64,000 bases of DNA from Spinacia oleracea (lineage: Eukaryota > Streptophyta > Magnoliopsida > Caryophyllales > Amaranthaceae), in contig NC_079490.1 of assembly GCF_020520425.1 (NCBI RefSeq), positions 2,232,001 through 2,296,000 on the forward strand, written 5' to 3'. Below the pieces are notes generated by a model. That model did not search any database. It was given only the letters and a program-made list of their open reading frames with translations, and was not told the origin of the DNA. Every line of letters starts with the position of its first letter. Position 1 is the first letter of the stretch. The translations under genes were made by a program, and so were the position numbers. Below, piece by piece: positions 33,351 to 44,041 of this stretch.

Positions 33351-34029
33351 AAAAAAACACCAAATCATGAGATTCCTACCTATTATGGTGAGTTCGTGAT
33401 TCATTCCTGGGATACGAGGATTACATGACTCGAATGTACAAACATCCAAGAAAGTCACTCTATCCAAGCAAATAATTGCGCAAATTGTGCATTTACGAAG
33501 AAATTTCTTCCTTCCTTAGCCCTCGTGCCCTTTCTTCATAAACGGTTAGAGTGTTGATGGCGGTGAAACTTGAAATAGTTATCCCCCTCCCCCTCTTTCT
33601 CCATAGACGGGGGAGGAGGTATTTAAAACTCCGATTTATCTAGTTACAACTCTTGTAAAGTTTTGATGCATTTATATTCTTTAACGCTCTATGACTTCTA
33701 CTATGTATACATATTTATTCCGAACTATTTTTAAAATTTTCAATAAGAAGATCCAAATTTCTAAAATTAAGAAACATGCGTAGACGTGTATATTTTACTA
33801 AAAAAATCTTTATTTTAGTCAAAGATATTTTGAAAAATCCAATTACAAACTATTTCAATTCTATATTATGATTATTTTATGTACATCCCAACAATAACAA
33901 CAATAATGATGTTAATGATTTTAGTTTTTCTCATGTTAAGATAGCAGGGAATACTGTAGCTCAACTTGTGGTTAGATAGGATACAAAAGGTAATTCTGAA
34001 TTAGTTTGTATGAACGTTTCTCCCCAATA

Positions 34030-34298
34030 CTCCCTCAGTCCCTTAATACTCGACTCAGTTTGACTTTTTGCACTATTCACATAATTCACTTTGACCCTGT
34101 TTTATTTCTAGTATATATAAAAACAAATGTTAGTATATAATATATTGTTGGTTTCATCTTAATACAGAGTATATGTTTTCAGAATATTAATATTTTTATA
34201 AGTTTTTATAATATGTAGTTAAAAAATTTGGTGGTCAAAGTTGTGCATTGGTAAACGTGTCCTGTCAAAACAGGTTAAATATTGAGGGACGGAGAGAG
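34030..34298. mobile_element. Stowaway-type MITE, 269 bp
   Basis: Flanked by TA (34028-34029 and 34299-34300). Inverted ends are 'ctccctcagtcccttaata' and, in complement, 'ctctctccgtccctcaata'. The CTCCCTCCGT-like end plus TA duplication is the Stowaway (Tc1/mariner) signature. Non-coding. Confidence 0.85.
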
Positions 34299-34624
34299 TA
34301 TATCTTTAACTTTAGCGGATCTTAATTTGCAATAATAACATAGAGGTACACAGACTGTACAGTTTTTAGTATTAACTGCCCGTACTATTTTGGGACATGA
34401 GGAAGCTGAGAAGTGAGCAAGTTGGGGGGTGTGGTTTGAAGCCCGAATATGTGGGCCCATTAAGCCTATGTTTGGGCTTTTTCGTGTGGGCCCTTGAAAT
34501 CATATTTCCACCAGTCAATCAAAAATATGGACCCATGTGAAATAATGGTGAACCCAGAGAGGTTGTTCTGTTTATTTGTGGCCACTTTTGGCTCCATTTA
34601 CTCAACTTCTTTGAGTTGTTTCTT

Positions 34625-35430
34625 TCAATTTCCAACTTTGGTACTTTTCCTCATCAACTAACAAAATTAACACCATTACATAAACTGTATTTGGAATCGC
34701 GAAATCAATTATGTTACTCGTTCTGTTCCTTAATGTTCTATATGTCTTTTCTTTTAAGATTTAAGAGTAAGTTTTCAATACTTAGTCCAGTCACTTATCT
34801 TATAATGATGTCTCACACGGTATTAGAAGATACCGAGGGGGGTGGGGGGAGGGGGAAGGTGTACATAGAGTTTGGTACTTTTCATCATCAACCAACCGAA
34901 GTTACCACCATTACACTCTGTTGAAATCGCGAAACCAATTATATTACTCGTTCTCTTCCTTAATGTTCTATTTGTCTCTTTTTTTAAAAGATTTAAGGAG
35001 TAGTTTTCAATAATTGTGCCATGTTTAGGAAGATTAAGAGTAGTTTTAAATACTCTATGTATGAATACTTAGTCCAATTACTTATCTTATTATGACGTCT
35101 CATGCGGTGTTAGAAGACACTGAGGGGAAAAAAGTGTACATGGAGTTTGGTACTTTTCTTCATCAACCAACAAAATTAACACATAACACTGTGTTTGAAA
35201 TCGCGAAATCAATTACATTACTCGTTTTGTTGCTTAATGTTTTATTTGTCTTTTTTTTAAGATTTAAGTACGGAGTACTAGTTTTCAATACTCATGCCTT
35301 GTTTAAGAAGGTTATGAGTAATTTTAAATACTCTATATATGAATACTTAGCTCAGTGACTTATCTTATTATGATGTCTCACACGGTGTTAGAAGATACAG
35401 AGGAAAAAGAAAAACTGTACATAGAATTTA
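34625..35430 (+). repeat. Tandem repeat, about 3 units of 230-280 bp
   Basis: 'tttggtacttttc' followed by 'catcaac(c/t)aac' recurs near 34638, 34871 and 35149. Each unit also has 'gaaatcgcgaaa', 'ttactcgtt', 'aagatttaag' and 'atgatgtctcacacggt'. Small ORFs over this array mirror the repeat and are not genes. Confidence 0.8.
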
Positions 35431-35624
35431 CACAGACGGAGTATAGGAGAATTATTTTTCATTATGAGAATGCTTTATTTGTTATAACTCGAAAAAATAT
35501 AACAAATAAATATTGCACGAAAGACACGTCTGATACAACTTTACAATGGAACTTATAACTTTATAAAGTTCTAAATATTTGGAGAGACACGAAAAATGTA
35601 GGGACAATTGACAATAAGGCTCCT

Positions 35625-35768
35625 ACGGCATAGGCCTCCCAAAAGATAATGGAGGCGTGCAAAGGTTTCCTTGGACCGGACGGAAATTGGCCCTCTAGTG
35701 CAAAGGCATAAGGGGAGCTTGACTGCAAGACCCACCCGTCGAGCAGGGACGAAAGTCGGCCTAAGACT
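35625..35768 (+). pseudogene. Nuclear copy of a plastid 23S rRNA fragment (NUPT), about 140 bp
   Basis: The stretch 'taggcctcccaaaagataat', then 'ggaggcgtgcaaaggtttcc', then 'gcttgactgcaagacccacc' and 'cgtcgagcagggacgaaagt' follows the domain V region of plastid 23S rRNA. Most differences I see (for example aaaagataat for the usual AAAAGGTAAC, tccttggacc for TCCTCGGGCC) are C-to-T or G-to-A type, as expected for decay after transfer to a methylated nuclear genome. The plastid form fits better than my recollection of the mitochondrial 26S sequence. Edges are approximate. Confidence 0.85.
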
Positions 35769-36396
35769 AAGATTGACCTAGATAATAGACTATGCTATTA
35801 GACCAAAGACATCTAAAGATAATTTTAATTTATGGCATAAGAGTTGTCACGTTTAAAACAACAAAAATGAACTAAGAAGTACGAAGTATATGTTGCATTA
35901 GTTTACAATAGACCTTTGCGATTGGAAATTTTACAGTCCCTTTCCAAAATTGAAGTTTCAAGAATTGCAAAGTGAGATAATTGGCTGAATTTGTTTTTTT
36001 TTTAAAAGCATTTTTTATGAGAGTTTTAAAAAAAAACATGTCCTATAATGTTTGAAACAAATAATTGTTCAACATAGACAGGTGGATCCATTTGTTGCGT
36101 TACTATTTAAGGGGTGTACATAGTGATTGGAAGAGTTATTTCTATAAAAAGTATGCTTACAATTTAATTTTATCAAAAATTACACATCGCCAATAATGCT
36201 GATGAATGTGTTCCGTTTTGTTCACCTAATCTGACCTGGTCTGATTTTTAGTTTTTAGTCTGGTTTGATCTGATTTATTCTGGTATGGTTCTCATCTTGG
36301 TCTAGTTTCATATGGTCTGCTATGGAGTGTGTTCGGCGATAGCGTTTGAAGGAGCGGGTAGCGTTTTAACCTATTCAAAATGCTACTTGTAAAGTA

Positions 36397-36654
36397 CTTC
36401 CTCCATTCTTATTTACATGACACAATTGTACTTTCGACACTATTCACACATGTTCCTTTGACTTACTTTTGTGATTTATACATAAGAAAAAACATAGTCG
36501 TGTGGGATCTTATTAGATTCGTCTCAATAAATATTTTTTAAATATCAACTTTATATAATTTTTTCTTATCCATAATAAAAGATATTAACGTTTGAAATCG
36601 TGCATTGGCAAACGTGCCTAAATAATTGTGTCATTTAAAAAGGAATAGAGGAAG
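36397..36654. mobile_element. Stowaway-type MITE, 258 bp, nested in element D
   Basis: TA at 36395-36396 and 36655-36656. Inverted ends: 'cttcctccattcttatttac' and, in complement, 'cttcctctattcctttttaa', both continuing 'atgacacaatt'. Same subfamily as the element at 57387-57651. Confidence 0.85.
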
Positions 36655-36867
36655 TATGTAAGTGTTTGGTGTGGTAGCGGGTAAGGTAGCGGTTAGGAGT
36701 TAGCGGTAGAGGTTGCGGTTGAGTAGCTTTTGTCAAATGTTAAATACAGTAGCGTTTGAAGGTAGCGGATAGCTTTTGATAAAATTATAATAAAGTTTTA
36801 AACAAAATATATAGCTTTTATTGTATATTGCAATCTCAATCGGCTAATTTTACCAAACACTCATACT

Positions 36868-37440
36868 TAGGGGTGTGCACGGTCCGGTCCGGTCCGGACC
36901 GAAAATTGGACCGGAACCGGACTGAAATTGGACCGGACCGGACCGGACCAATAGATTCCGGTCCGCTCCTCGGTCCTTGAAAATACACAATTCTGGTTTT
37001 CCGGTCCGGTCCGGTTAAAACCAGGAATTTTCCGGTCCGGACCGGTGACCCGAAATATAATATTAAAAATATAAATTTTAGATAGAAGATCCCAATTTAT
37101 AGCCCACATACATTGAGAATTTGAGAATTTTGAGAATTTTTGTATATCAGTGGCCTTTATCCTCTTTGAATTAAGCTTATCATGTGATGTATGCTATACT
37201 TAAAGAGAAATATAGGTCGTAAAAAAATAAAATTGTAAAAACAAATTGATTTAAGATTGTAAATCGCAAAAAAAAAAAAAAAAACTGGTCCAAGCTGGTC
37301 CTAAACCGGACCGGACCTGAATTTTCTGGTCCGGACCGGATTCTTTCCGGTCCGGTCCTTTGTCCGCGAATTCTGAAAATTTCGGTCCACCGGTCCAACC
37401 GGTTCCGGTCCGGTTTTGGACCCGCATGTGCACACCCCTA
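36868..37440. mobile_element. hAT-type MITE with 8-bp target duplication, GGTCCGG-rich
   Basis: Exact 8-bp duplication 'ctcatact' (36860-36867 and 37441-37448) flanks a 573-bp element. Its ends, 'taggggtgtgcac' and 'gtgcacaccccta', are perfect inverted repeats. Both arms are packed with ggtccggtcc/ggaccggacc words, so the two halves can pair into a long hairpin. An 8-bp duplication fits hAT. Small ORFs across it are repeat-derived. Confidence 0.88.
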
Positions 37441-37735
37441 CTCATACTAGTTGTCCGCTACTTTTAAAGCCAACTGTTACCCGCTACTATTGACCGCTAC
37501 ATGTTACTTCAACAGCTAGTCACTACTCAATCGCTAAATGCTACCCGCTACTACTAGTTTCGCCGAACAGGGCCATGGTTTAAATGTTTTATGTGAGTGT
37601 TTTTTATTTTTCTGATCTAGTTTTATCTTATTTTTTCTGGGCCTGGTCTAATCTTATTTTTCTAGTCCGATATGACGATAAGAAAAATAAATAATAAGCA
37701 ATAACAATAAAGTAAAATGAACATAGCCTAAATGA

Positions 37736-40700
37736 CATTTCTTATGAAGATAAATATTTAAATACCGCGTAACATAATACGTAGTATGGAGTACTTCATA
37801 TTACAAACTATAGTACAATATGTTGACTACTTCATGTTACTATTTACTCTTTGTAGTACTATATACGGAGTACTCTATCAATCTATTCGGTATCAATATA
37901 TGGACCTGATTAAACCTGATAAAACGTAAAGATATATACCCGATTGAAACTTATTGGACCAAATTAAATCAAGCATAGTAATCACTAATGATTATGGATA
38001 AGTGAGCTAAATTAGTAATAAACCTCGAATATGAAAAAACAATAAACCATGCCTTGATTAGAAGAGCATACTTTGACCCACCAAAACACACAAAAACTTA
38101 GTGGGGGAATTTCAATGTCCCCTCACCCTCGTGCTTATTTGTCACTACTTTCATGCTTTATTGTGTTTTCTGATCCACTCTTATTACCCACCGTCCGATT
38201 AGATTTTTCAAATCCAATGTACGGTGTGGATTGTATAAGACCATTTTAATTAGATTGGTAAAGTATTTTGATTTTAGATTTTGGTGTTTGGTTTGGTATA
38301 AACAGAGTGGAGTGGATTATTAGAGTGTTCGAGCTAAGCTTGTTAAGGAAAATGGGTGTTTATAGAGTTTGAGCGTTCTGATGCTCAAATTTGAACGAGC
38401 TTTTTTTAAAAAAAAATTAAAATTTTTAACTAGGCTTGTTTAGTAAAGTATCCGTCTGCGTCGGGGTTGGGCTTGCTCGTCTGTATTTCGCGCTCGAGCT
38501 CGAGCTCGAAATCAAATGAGTTATAAACGAGATTTTCTTGAACACAAACGAGTTGAACATGACGTTTTTGGAGCGAAACTCATTTAGTCAACGAGCCTTA
38601 AGTGAATGAGCCACAACAGGGTAATACAAATTACGAATAGAGCCGACAAGATTTGAACCTGATACCTATTGTATAAAAACCCTCAATTTTAACCAGTACG
38701 TCAAGAAATCATTAATTAAACTTGTTTAAACGAGCTATAAAGGACTTTTGATCAAGGTTTCACTGAGTTTGTTCTAAATATATAGATTTATCAGCTTATT
38801 TATATCCTAGATACTTCATCTGTTCTCTTTTAGTTGCAATATTTTGACTTATACGTTTGTCAACATACATCGTTGATCATTAATATCCGTAATTGCATGT
38901 AATCAAGTAATATCAAGATGAATATAACAAGATCTCATATTACTAGAGAGTATATTACTACTACGTACTCTGTATATTTTAACTTACATGTAAATAGTCA
39001 AATAATATATCGTAAAAATTAAAACGTTGCAACTAAAAAAAGGATCAAGTATGAGCATTCAAAACACAAAAGAGATGTCAAATCCATAATTAAATTTGTA
39101 CGGTGAGGGTAAGCTTGTCAGATTTTTTTGGATGATCTTGGGTCGTGTATTTAATTTAATATATTTAATTTAATTTATTTAATTTTATGTATATTTATAT
39201 TTTGCAAATGCAGGTTTAAAATAGTGATTTCCCACACGTGATGCTAAAGAGCGTGCTCATCACTCCCCAAAATTTGAAATTTCTATAACTGTATGTGACA
39301 TTCATGCTCTTATTTTTATTTCTGAATATCTGATTTTAACTGACAATTTAAACATGACTACTTTTGTTTTCTTCAAATAAAATAGGAAGAAAAATAGAAA
39401 AAATTGATCCTTTTGGATATAGTGGGGTTTGGATTTGGTTGAGCAAATATATTATGTGTTGTTGATAGAAGTCCCTATGCATCAATGAAGAGTCGAAAGA
39501 TTAACAAGCTTTTATTGTGGTCATATTGTTGATCGATTTATGTTGTGTTTGTAATTTTTGTACGTGTAGTTTACGGGTCGTTTTTTCGAATATCAGATAA
39601 ATAGCTAAAAGTACCATTTTGTAAAAAAAAAAAAAGTATCTTTCTGTAAAAAGGTACTCTCATTTTTATTTTAAAAGGTATATTTTTTGTCTTTTCCCTA
39701 CTTTTGTCTTATGTTATGATATGCATTAGCAATCACATATTAGATATGAAAAAATACTTACTCGTAACTTTACAAAAAAAAATTGATTGTATAGTGTGTA
39801 TAAGTTTTGTCTTTCCATCTTATCCTTATTACTTATTAAATAAATAAAATTAAAAAAATCATACCAGATCAAATAATGCCAGAAAAGATAAAGCAAAAAA
39901 CATTGACAAAAAAACATTCAGGCCAAACCAGAAACCATAAAAATCAGACCAGATCAGGTGAAGATAACAAGATCATAGTTATTGTTGTCAGGTTAAGTGA
40001 CTCGAATTTCATTCTATCGTTATCGCGCTGCTATGTATAGCCATTTAATTTTTAGCAGAATTCTACTGAACTGAACTGAACTACATATTAGTAAATATTG
40101 TACGGAGTAGTAAATAACAAATGACAAGGATTATCTACATGTACATGACATTCTCTAGACATTTCTAATTTAGTAATATGTTTATTGAAGATTCATGATA
40201 CTTCTAGTTTATTAGGGTTGGCAAGACAAATCATTTTTGAAATATCAAGAAGCTCTACATTATTCTTGATATGCCGATTCAAGTAAGCCTTACACCACCT
40301 CCTATATATATGTGAGATGTTTGGCAACATTTGGAGGGACTACCATGATCCACCTTATGAATCCTCCTCAACTACAATATGTTTGTATCTACCATCTTAT
40401 TTCCTTTGATTATTTCCTTTGATTGTGTGTTGAAAGTTTTAAGCATTTTCTTCAATGATTTAGGGTTTATATACTCTTCTACACTTAAATATAGTCGATT
40501 TATCGATGTTATGATTTTCCCACATTGGATGTGAGTCCATTTTGTGTTTTTCTTGACATATTTTTTTTGTATTATTTATTCTTCTCAAACTCTACGTATT
40601 TGCTCTATAATTTTCTGGGGTTGCATATTCACACTCAACGACGTTTGTATATGATGTGTCAACCAATTAAGTTACATGAAGTTTGTATCTGATATGTCAA

Positions 40701-41098
40701 CCAATTAGGGTAAAATGCAAGAAGATTGTATAAATTAAATGATAAAGAGAGGGTGGTTTAAAGAAACCTTTATAAAGTTGAGAAACTTTGATTACGAATT
40801 AGTTCAAGAATGTTAATCATGCAATGTTTTTGAGTCGCCGGAGATACCACATTTATTTAAGAAAACCACTTCCTGATTTTTTCTAAAGGTTTATATTAGC
40901 TCTATTTCGAATAGATCTAACGACAGGAGAACTATGGAAGTGGTTCTCTTTTATCACGAGTGATAATCGTGATACACGCTTCATCATTTGAGAGCTCGAG
41001 TAACACAATATAACTTTTGTTATGACTGTAAAAGACTAACAATGTTTTTCTAATATAAAATCATCTGGTATTGAATTTTGTGGTGAACATTTGTAGTA
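37736..41098. other. Intergenic; no gene seen
   Basis: AT-rich, without a supported gene. It contains one Stowaway MITE (38814-39049) and a reverse copy of the MITE-C family (about 39835-39965). A small duplication ('gtcaaccaatta') is near 40657-40705. Confidence 0.5.
38814..39049. mobile_element. Stowaway-like MITE, 236 bp
   Basis: TA at 38812-38813 and 39050-39051. Ends 'cttcatctgttctcttttag' and, in complement, 'cttgatccttttttagt', both continuing 'ttgcaa'. Interior AT-rich, non-coding. Confidence 0.75.
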
Positions 41099-41101
41099 TT
41101 T

Positions 41102-41379
41102 CACTACAAGAAATTGTACTATTAACGATGGGAAATCCCGTCGCGAAAGGCCAATAATCGTTGATTAACGACGGGATTTCCTGTCGTGAACCCGTCATAA
41201 AAGGGGGCCGTCGTTAATAGAAATCCCGTCCTAAATCCATCGTAAACCCGTCGTAATAGACATTTGCGACGGTTATTCCCGTCATTGTTTGGTTGTTAGC
41301 CTGTCGCAAAAGTTTTTTGCGACAGGATTTTTGACCCGTCGTAATTAGGTTGTCGTTAAAGATCTAAATTATTGTAGTG
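41102..41379. mobile_element. CACTA-type MITE, 278 bp, with 3-bp target duplication
   Basis: Begins CACTACAAGAAATTGT and ends AAATTATTGTAGTG, flanked by 'ttt' (41099-41101 and 41380-41382). CACTA ends plus a 3-bp duplication define the En/Spm superfamily. The interior repeats 'acgacggga' and 'cccgtcgt' words in both orientations, the subterminal transposase-binding style of these elements. No coding capacity. Confidence 0.85.
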
Positions 41380-41857
41380 TTTGTATACTCCGTATTTTTT
41401 TAAAAGTTTTACCTCGATAATGATTTTTTTTTTCTTTTTAAGTAATCAAATATAAATTACTCCATAACTTTGTTCTTGTTACTTTTTAGATCATACCATA
41501 TCAAATTAGAACCGTAAAAACAAAAATCGATACCAAAAATTAGAAAGGTCAGATCAAGTGAACGACACAAACTGATAATTTGAAGTGTAAGGCAATTAAT
41601 CCATATAACAAAATACCAAGGTGAAACCATATTCATATATTTACAGAATCTTTTAAGACAGATCATTGGTTATTATAGTTGGAAGATATAATTGCATTTT
41701 CTCAATTATTTTACATTCATAGATCGAATGGTTGCACTCGTGCACAGAGTACAGTACAATAATTGAATAGTCAATTTATTTTTAACCCTTTTTTTTTATT
41801 TTTTATATTTTTTATATTTTTGGGTGACTGGTTGGCACTTGGCCCTAATTACTTAAT

Positions 41858-42184
41858 CACAAATTCTTATTTACATGAGGTGTACGATAAATATTGTACA
41901 CCGAAGTTAAAGTTGACGTAAAATGCTTAAAAGTCACCATTATATATGTAAAAGTTAGCTACTTTTTAATAATAAAAAATTTTATTTTAGTCAAAAATAT
42001 TTATTTAAAATCACTAATAATGTATAAAATTAATCATTTAACACGTTAAAATGTTTATCTATTTACTTTTTTTTAAATAGTATAAAAGTTAGAGAAAACT
42101 GAGTAAAAGTTAGAGAAAACTGGATTAAAGTTATGTTGGTGCACAATAAATTTATTGTACAACTTGTGCACGCAAGACCTTTTG
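41858..42184. mobile_element. Mutator-type MITE, copy 2, with 9-bp target duplication
   Basis: Exact 9-bp duplication 'ttacttaat' (41849-41857 and 42185-42193) flanks 327 bp. It starts 'cacaaattcttatttac' and ends 'gtgcacgcaagaccttttg', collinear with 25106-25430 over its whole length. The two copies with different 9-bp duplications define the family boundaries precisely. Confidence 0.9.
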
Positions 42185-42193
42185 TTACTTAAT

Positions 42194-43840
42194 TAGGGAC
42201 ATCGAGAGAGTGGCATATATATAAATCCCCTAGCATCGATTTTTTTTTTCAATTTTTTTTTTCTTTTTTTTGGTGAGAAAGCATTAGATCAAATTAAATC
42301 ATTAAATTTTTCCATACTCATTACTTCCTTCGTTTTTTAATGTGTTATTTATACGGAGTATAACCCAATTGACATATAGTTTATGGATTAAGACTTAAGA
42401 GATAACGATATAGGATACAAATAGAAAATTAGTATACGAGATATAGATTTACAGGCTCTTTGCGCCATATCATGAGACAATTCCACCTTGGTAATAAGGC
42501 AATGGCTGAAACATTTGTGGAATGAACATTGCATGAAACGAGTTCTTTCACTGCAGAACAGGCGAACACCGCTAGTTTATTTTTTGGGTGTATAGAAAGC
42601 CACAAAGGGCAAGACGACAAATGATGTAGACGAGATTCGATCATAAATTTTGAGCAACACACCTAAATACTTTACCAACTAAACTAGTTGAATCTACGGA
42701 TAAACACCACTAGTAATACGCAGTGCTTCATATTTTATTTATATATTTTTTTTAAATCTTATGGGTATGAACGTATTACACAAAAATGGGTTTTTCAAAA
42801 GTTGTACACCATACTATAGAGAGAGATAAAGGAGGGGAGATAAACACATCACAAAACAAGACAACACAACACCAAAAGAAAAAGGGTCCTAGTTTTTTTA
42901 CTCTCCCAAGGCTGCAGCAATAGCAATAGCAATAGCAATAGCATTAGCATAGCACTTCTCCCAAAAGTTGTGGCTCTTAAATTTTCTAATACCCACAACC
43001 CGAACCCGGTAATCCGGCCTAAAAGAAATGCGTAAACTATCAGAGTCAGGGATGACAATGGATCAGATCGGGTCGGATTTCACAACCTCTATAGGATTTT
43101 AGTATCGGACCCTCTTTTGTTCGGGCTCAATTTTTTTTTTTTTTTTTTTTTTTAACTTGGAACTCCAATTATATTTCCGGATTTGTATCTGATTGGTTTG
43201 CCTTGGATCGGGTCAGATTGAGTCAGATTCAGATTATCTTAACACTTAAATAAACAAAAAATTCGGGTTGAAGTTGTCGGATTTTAAACAAACTCCATCT
43301 CTTATGAGATTTTGATCGGGTTTTCTGTTTTTCGGATTCTAATTAATCAGGTTTTTCGTAGAATTTAATCGGATTGAGTCAGATTCAGATTATCTTATCC
43401 GTATAATGCAATAGTTTTGGGTCGAATTTGTCTATTTTTTTTTAACAAACTCCACCTCTTACGAGATTCGAATCGGGTTTCATTTTTTCGGATTCTGATC
43501 AGATTTTCCGTCGGATCGAATCGAGTCGGATTAAGTCAGATTCAGATTATCTTAACACTTAAAATAACAAAACTAAGAGTTTTAACTCATTAATCAATAA
43601 AATGCAATCATATAGTGGTCGAATTTTAAACAAACTCCACCTCTTACGAGATTGGAATCGGGTTTTCACTTTTTCAAAAATCGAATTCGGACTAAATTGC
43701 CATCTCTATTAACCCAAATACTCCTTTAGAAAATATAGGAGACTTATTATTAACCTTCCCTATTTGTTCGACCAAATCTAAAAGTAAAAAAAACATTTCC
43801 AAACAATTTTACCATTTTACAATAATTACAACCTTTTTTA
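42194..43840. other. Upstream of the CCCH-RRM gene; repeats, no gene
   Basis: No gene supported. (GCAATA)4 lies at 42917-42940, and a GATCGGGT-rich tandem array at about 43185-43690. Confidence 0.45.
43185..43690. repeat. Tandem repeat of about 160-190 bp, 3 units
   Basis: 'gtcagattcagattatctta' recurs near 43220, 43379 and 43536; 'aacaaactccacctcttacg' or a close variant near 43288, 43446 and 43631; 'gaatcgggtttt' follows. Located 350 bp upstream of the CCCH-RRM start. Confidence 0.75.
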
Positions 43841-44041
43841 TCTAACAACTTGGGTAGTTCATTTTTGTTTTCCCATTTTCTTTTTCCATTTTTTGCCCTT
43901 TTCATCTTCATCTTCCATAAATTCAAAACCCATCTCTACCATTTCATCTTCTTCGTCTTCTTCCTCCTCCATTTTCCACCATTTCTCTCTCTCTACCAAC
44001 AAAAAAAAACTGCTCAACTTTCTCTCTCCTCGGCTCTTCCC

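Larger units (their letters stand above)
36330..37569. mobile_element. Element D with 10-bp perfect terminal inverted repeats, itself hosting two MITEs
   Basis: Ends are 'tgttcggcga' (36330-36339) and 'tcgccgaaca' (37560-37569), a perfect inverted pair. Subterminal repeats of 'agcgggtagcg' and 'gctacccgctact' are also inverted. No clear target duplication. After removing the two insertions inside (36397-36654 and 36868-37440) about 410 bp remain. Related words at 26400-26515. Confidence 0.6.
36208..37735. mobile_element. MITE-C family element ('ggtctgattt'), split by nested insertions
   Basis: Left part (36208-36329) begins 'tgttccgttttgttcaccta' and is full of 'tggtctgattt'. Right part (37570-37735) continues 'ttttatgtgagtg...tctgatctag' and ends 'atgaacatagcc'. 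Related stretches occur at 1870-2030, 39835-39965, 41500-41560, 51815-51990 and 56515-56665, one ending 'aagaacatagcc'. The middle is occupied by the element at 36330-37569. Superfamily unknown. Confidence 0.55.

Noticed and set aside
34616-35558. Three consecutive small open frames
   Set aside because: They follow a tandem repeat and mirror each other with frame breaks; no family similarity is visible.
36867-37445. Open frames rich in Gly, Pro and Arg
   Set aside because: They translate the GGTCCGG-type arms of an hAT MITE.
38600-38720. Possible minus-strand SINE around 'agatttgaacctgat'
   Set aside because: A box B-like word is present but box A, tail and duplications are not.
41102-41379. 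Possible CRISPR-like or satellite array from repeated ACGACGGG words
   Set aside because: CACTA ends and a 3-bp duplication explain it as a transposon; the repeats are irregular and in both orientations.
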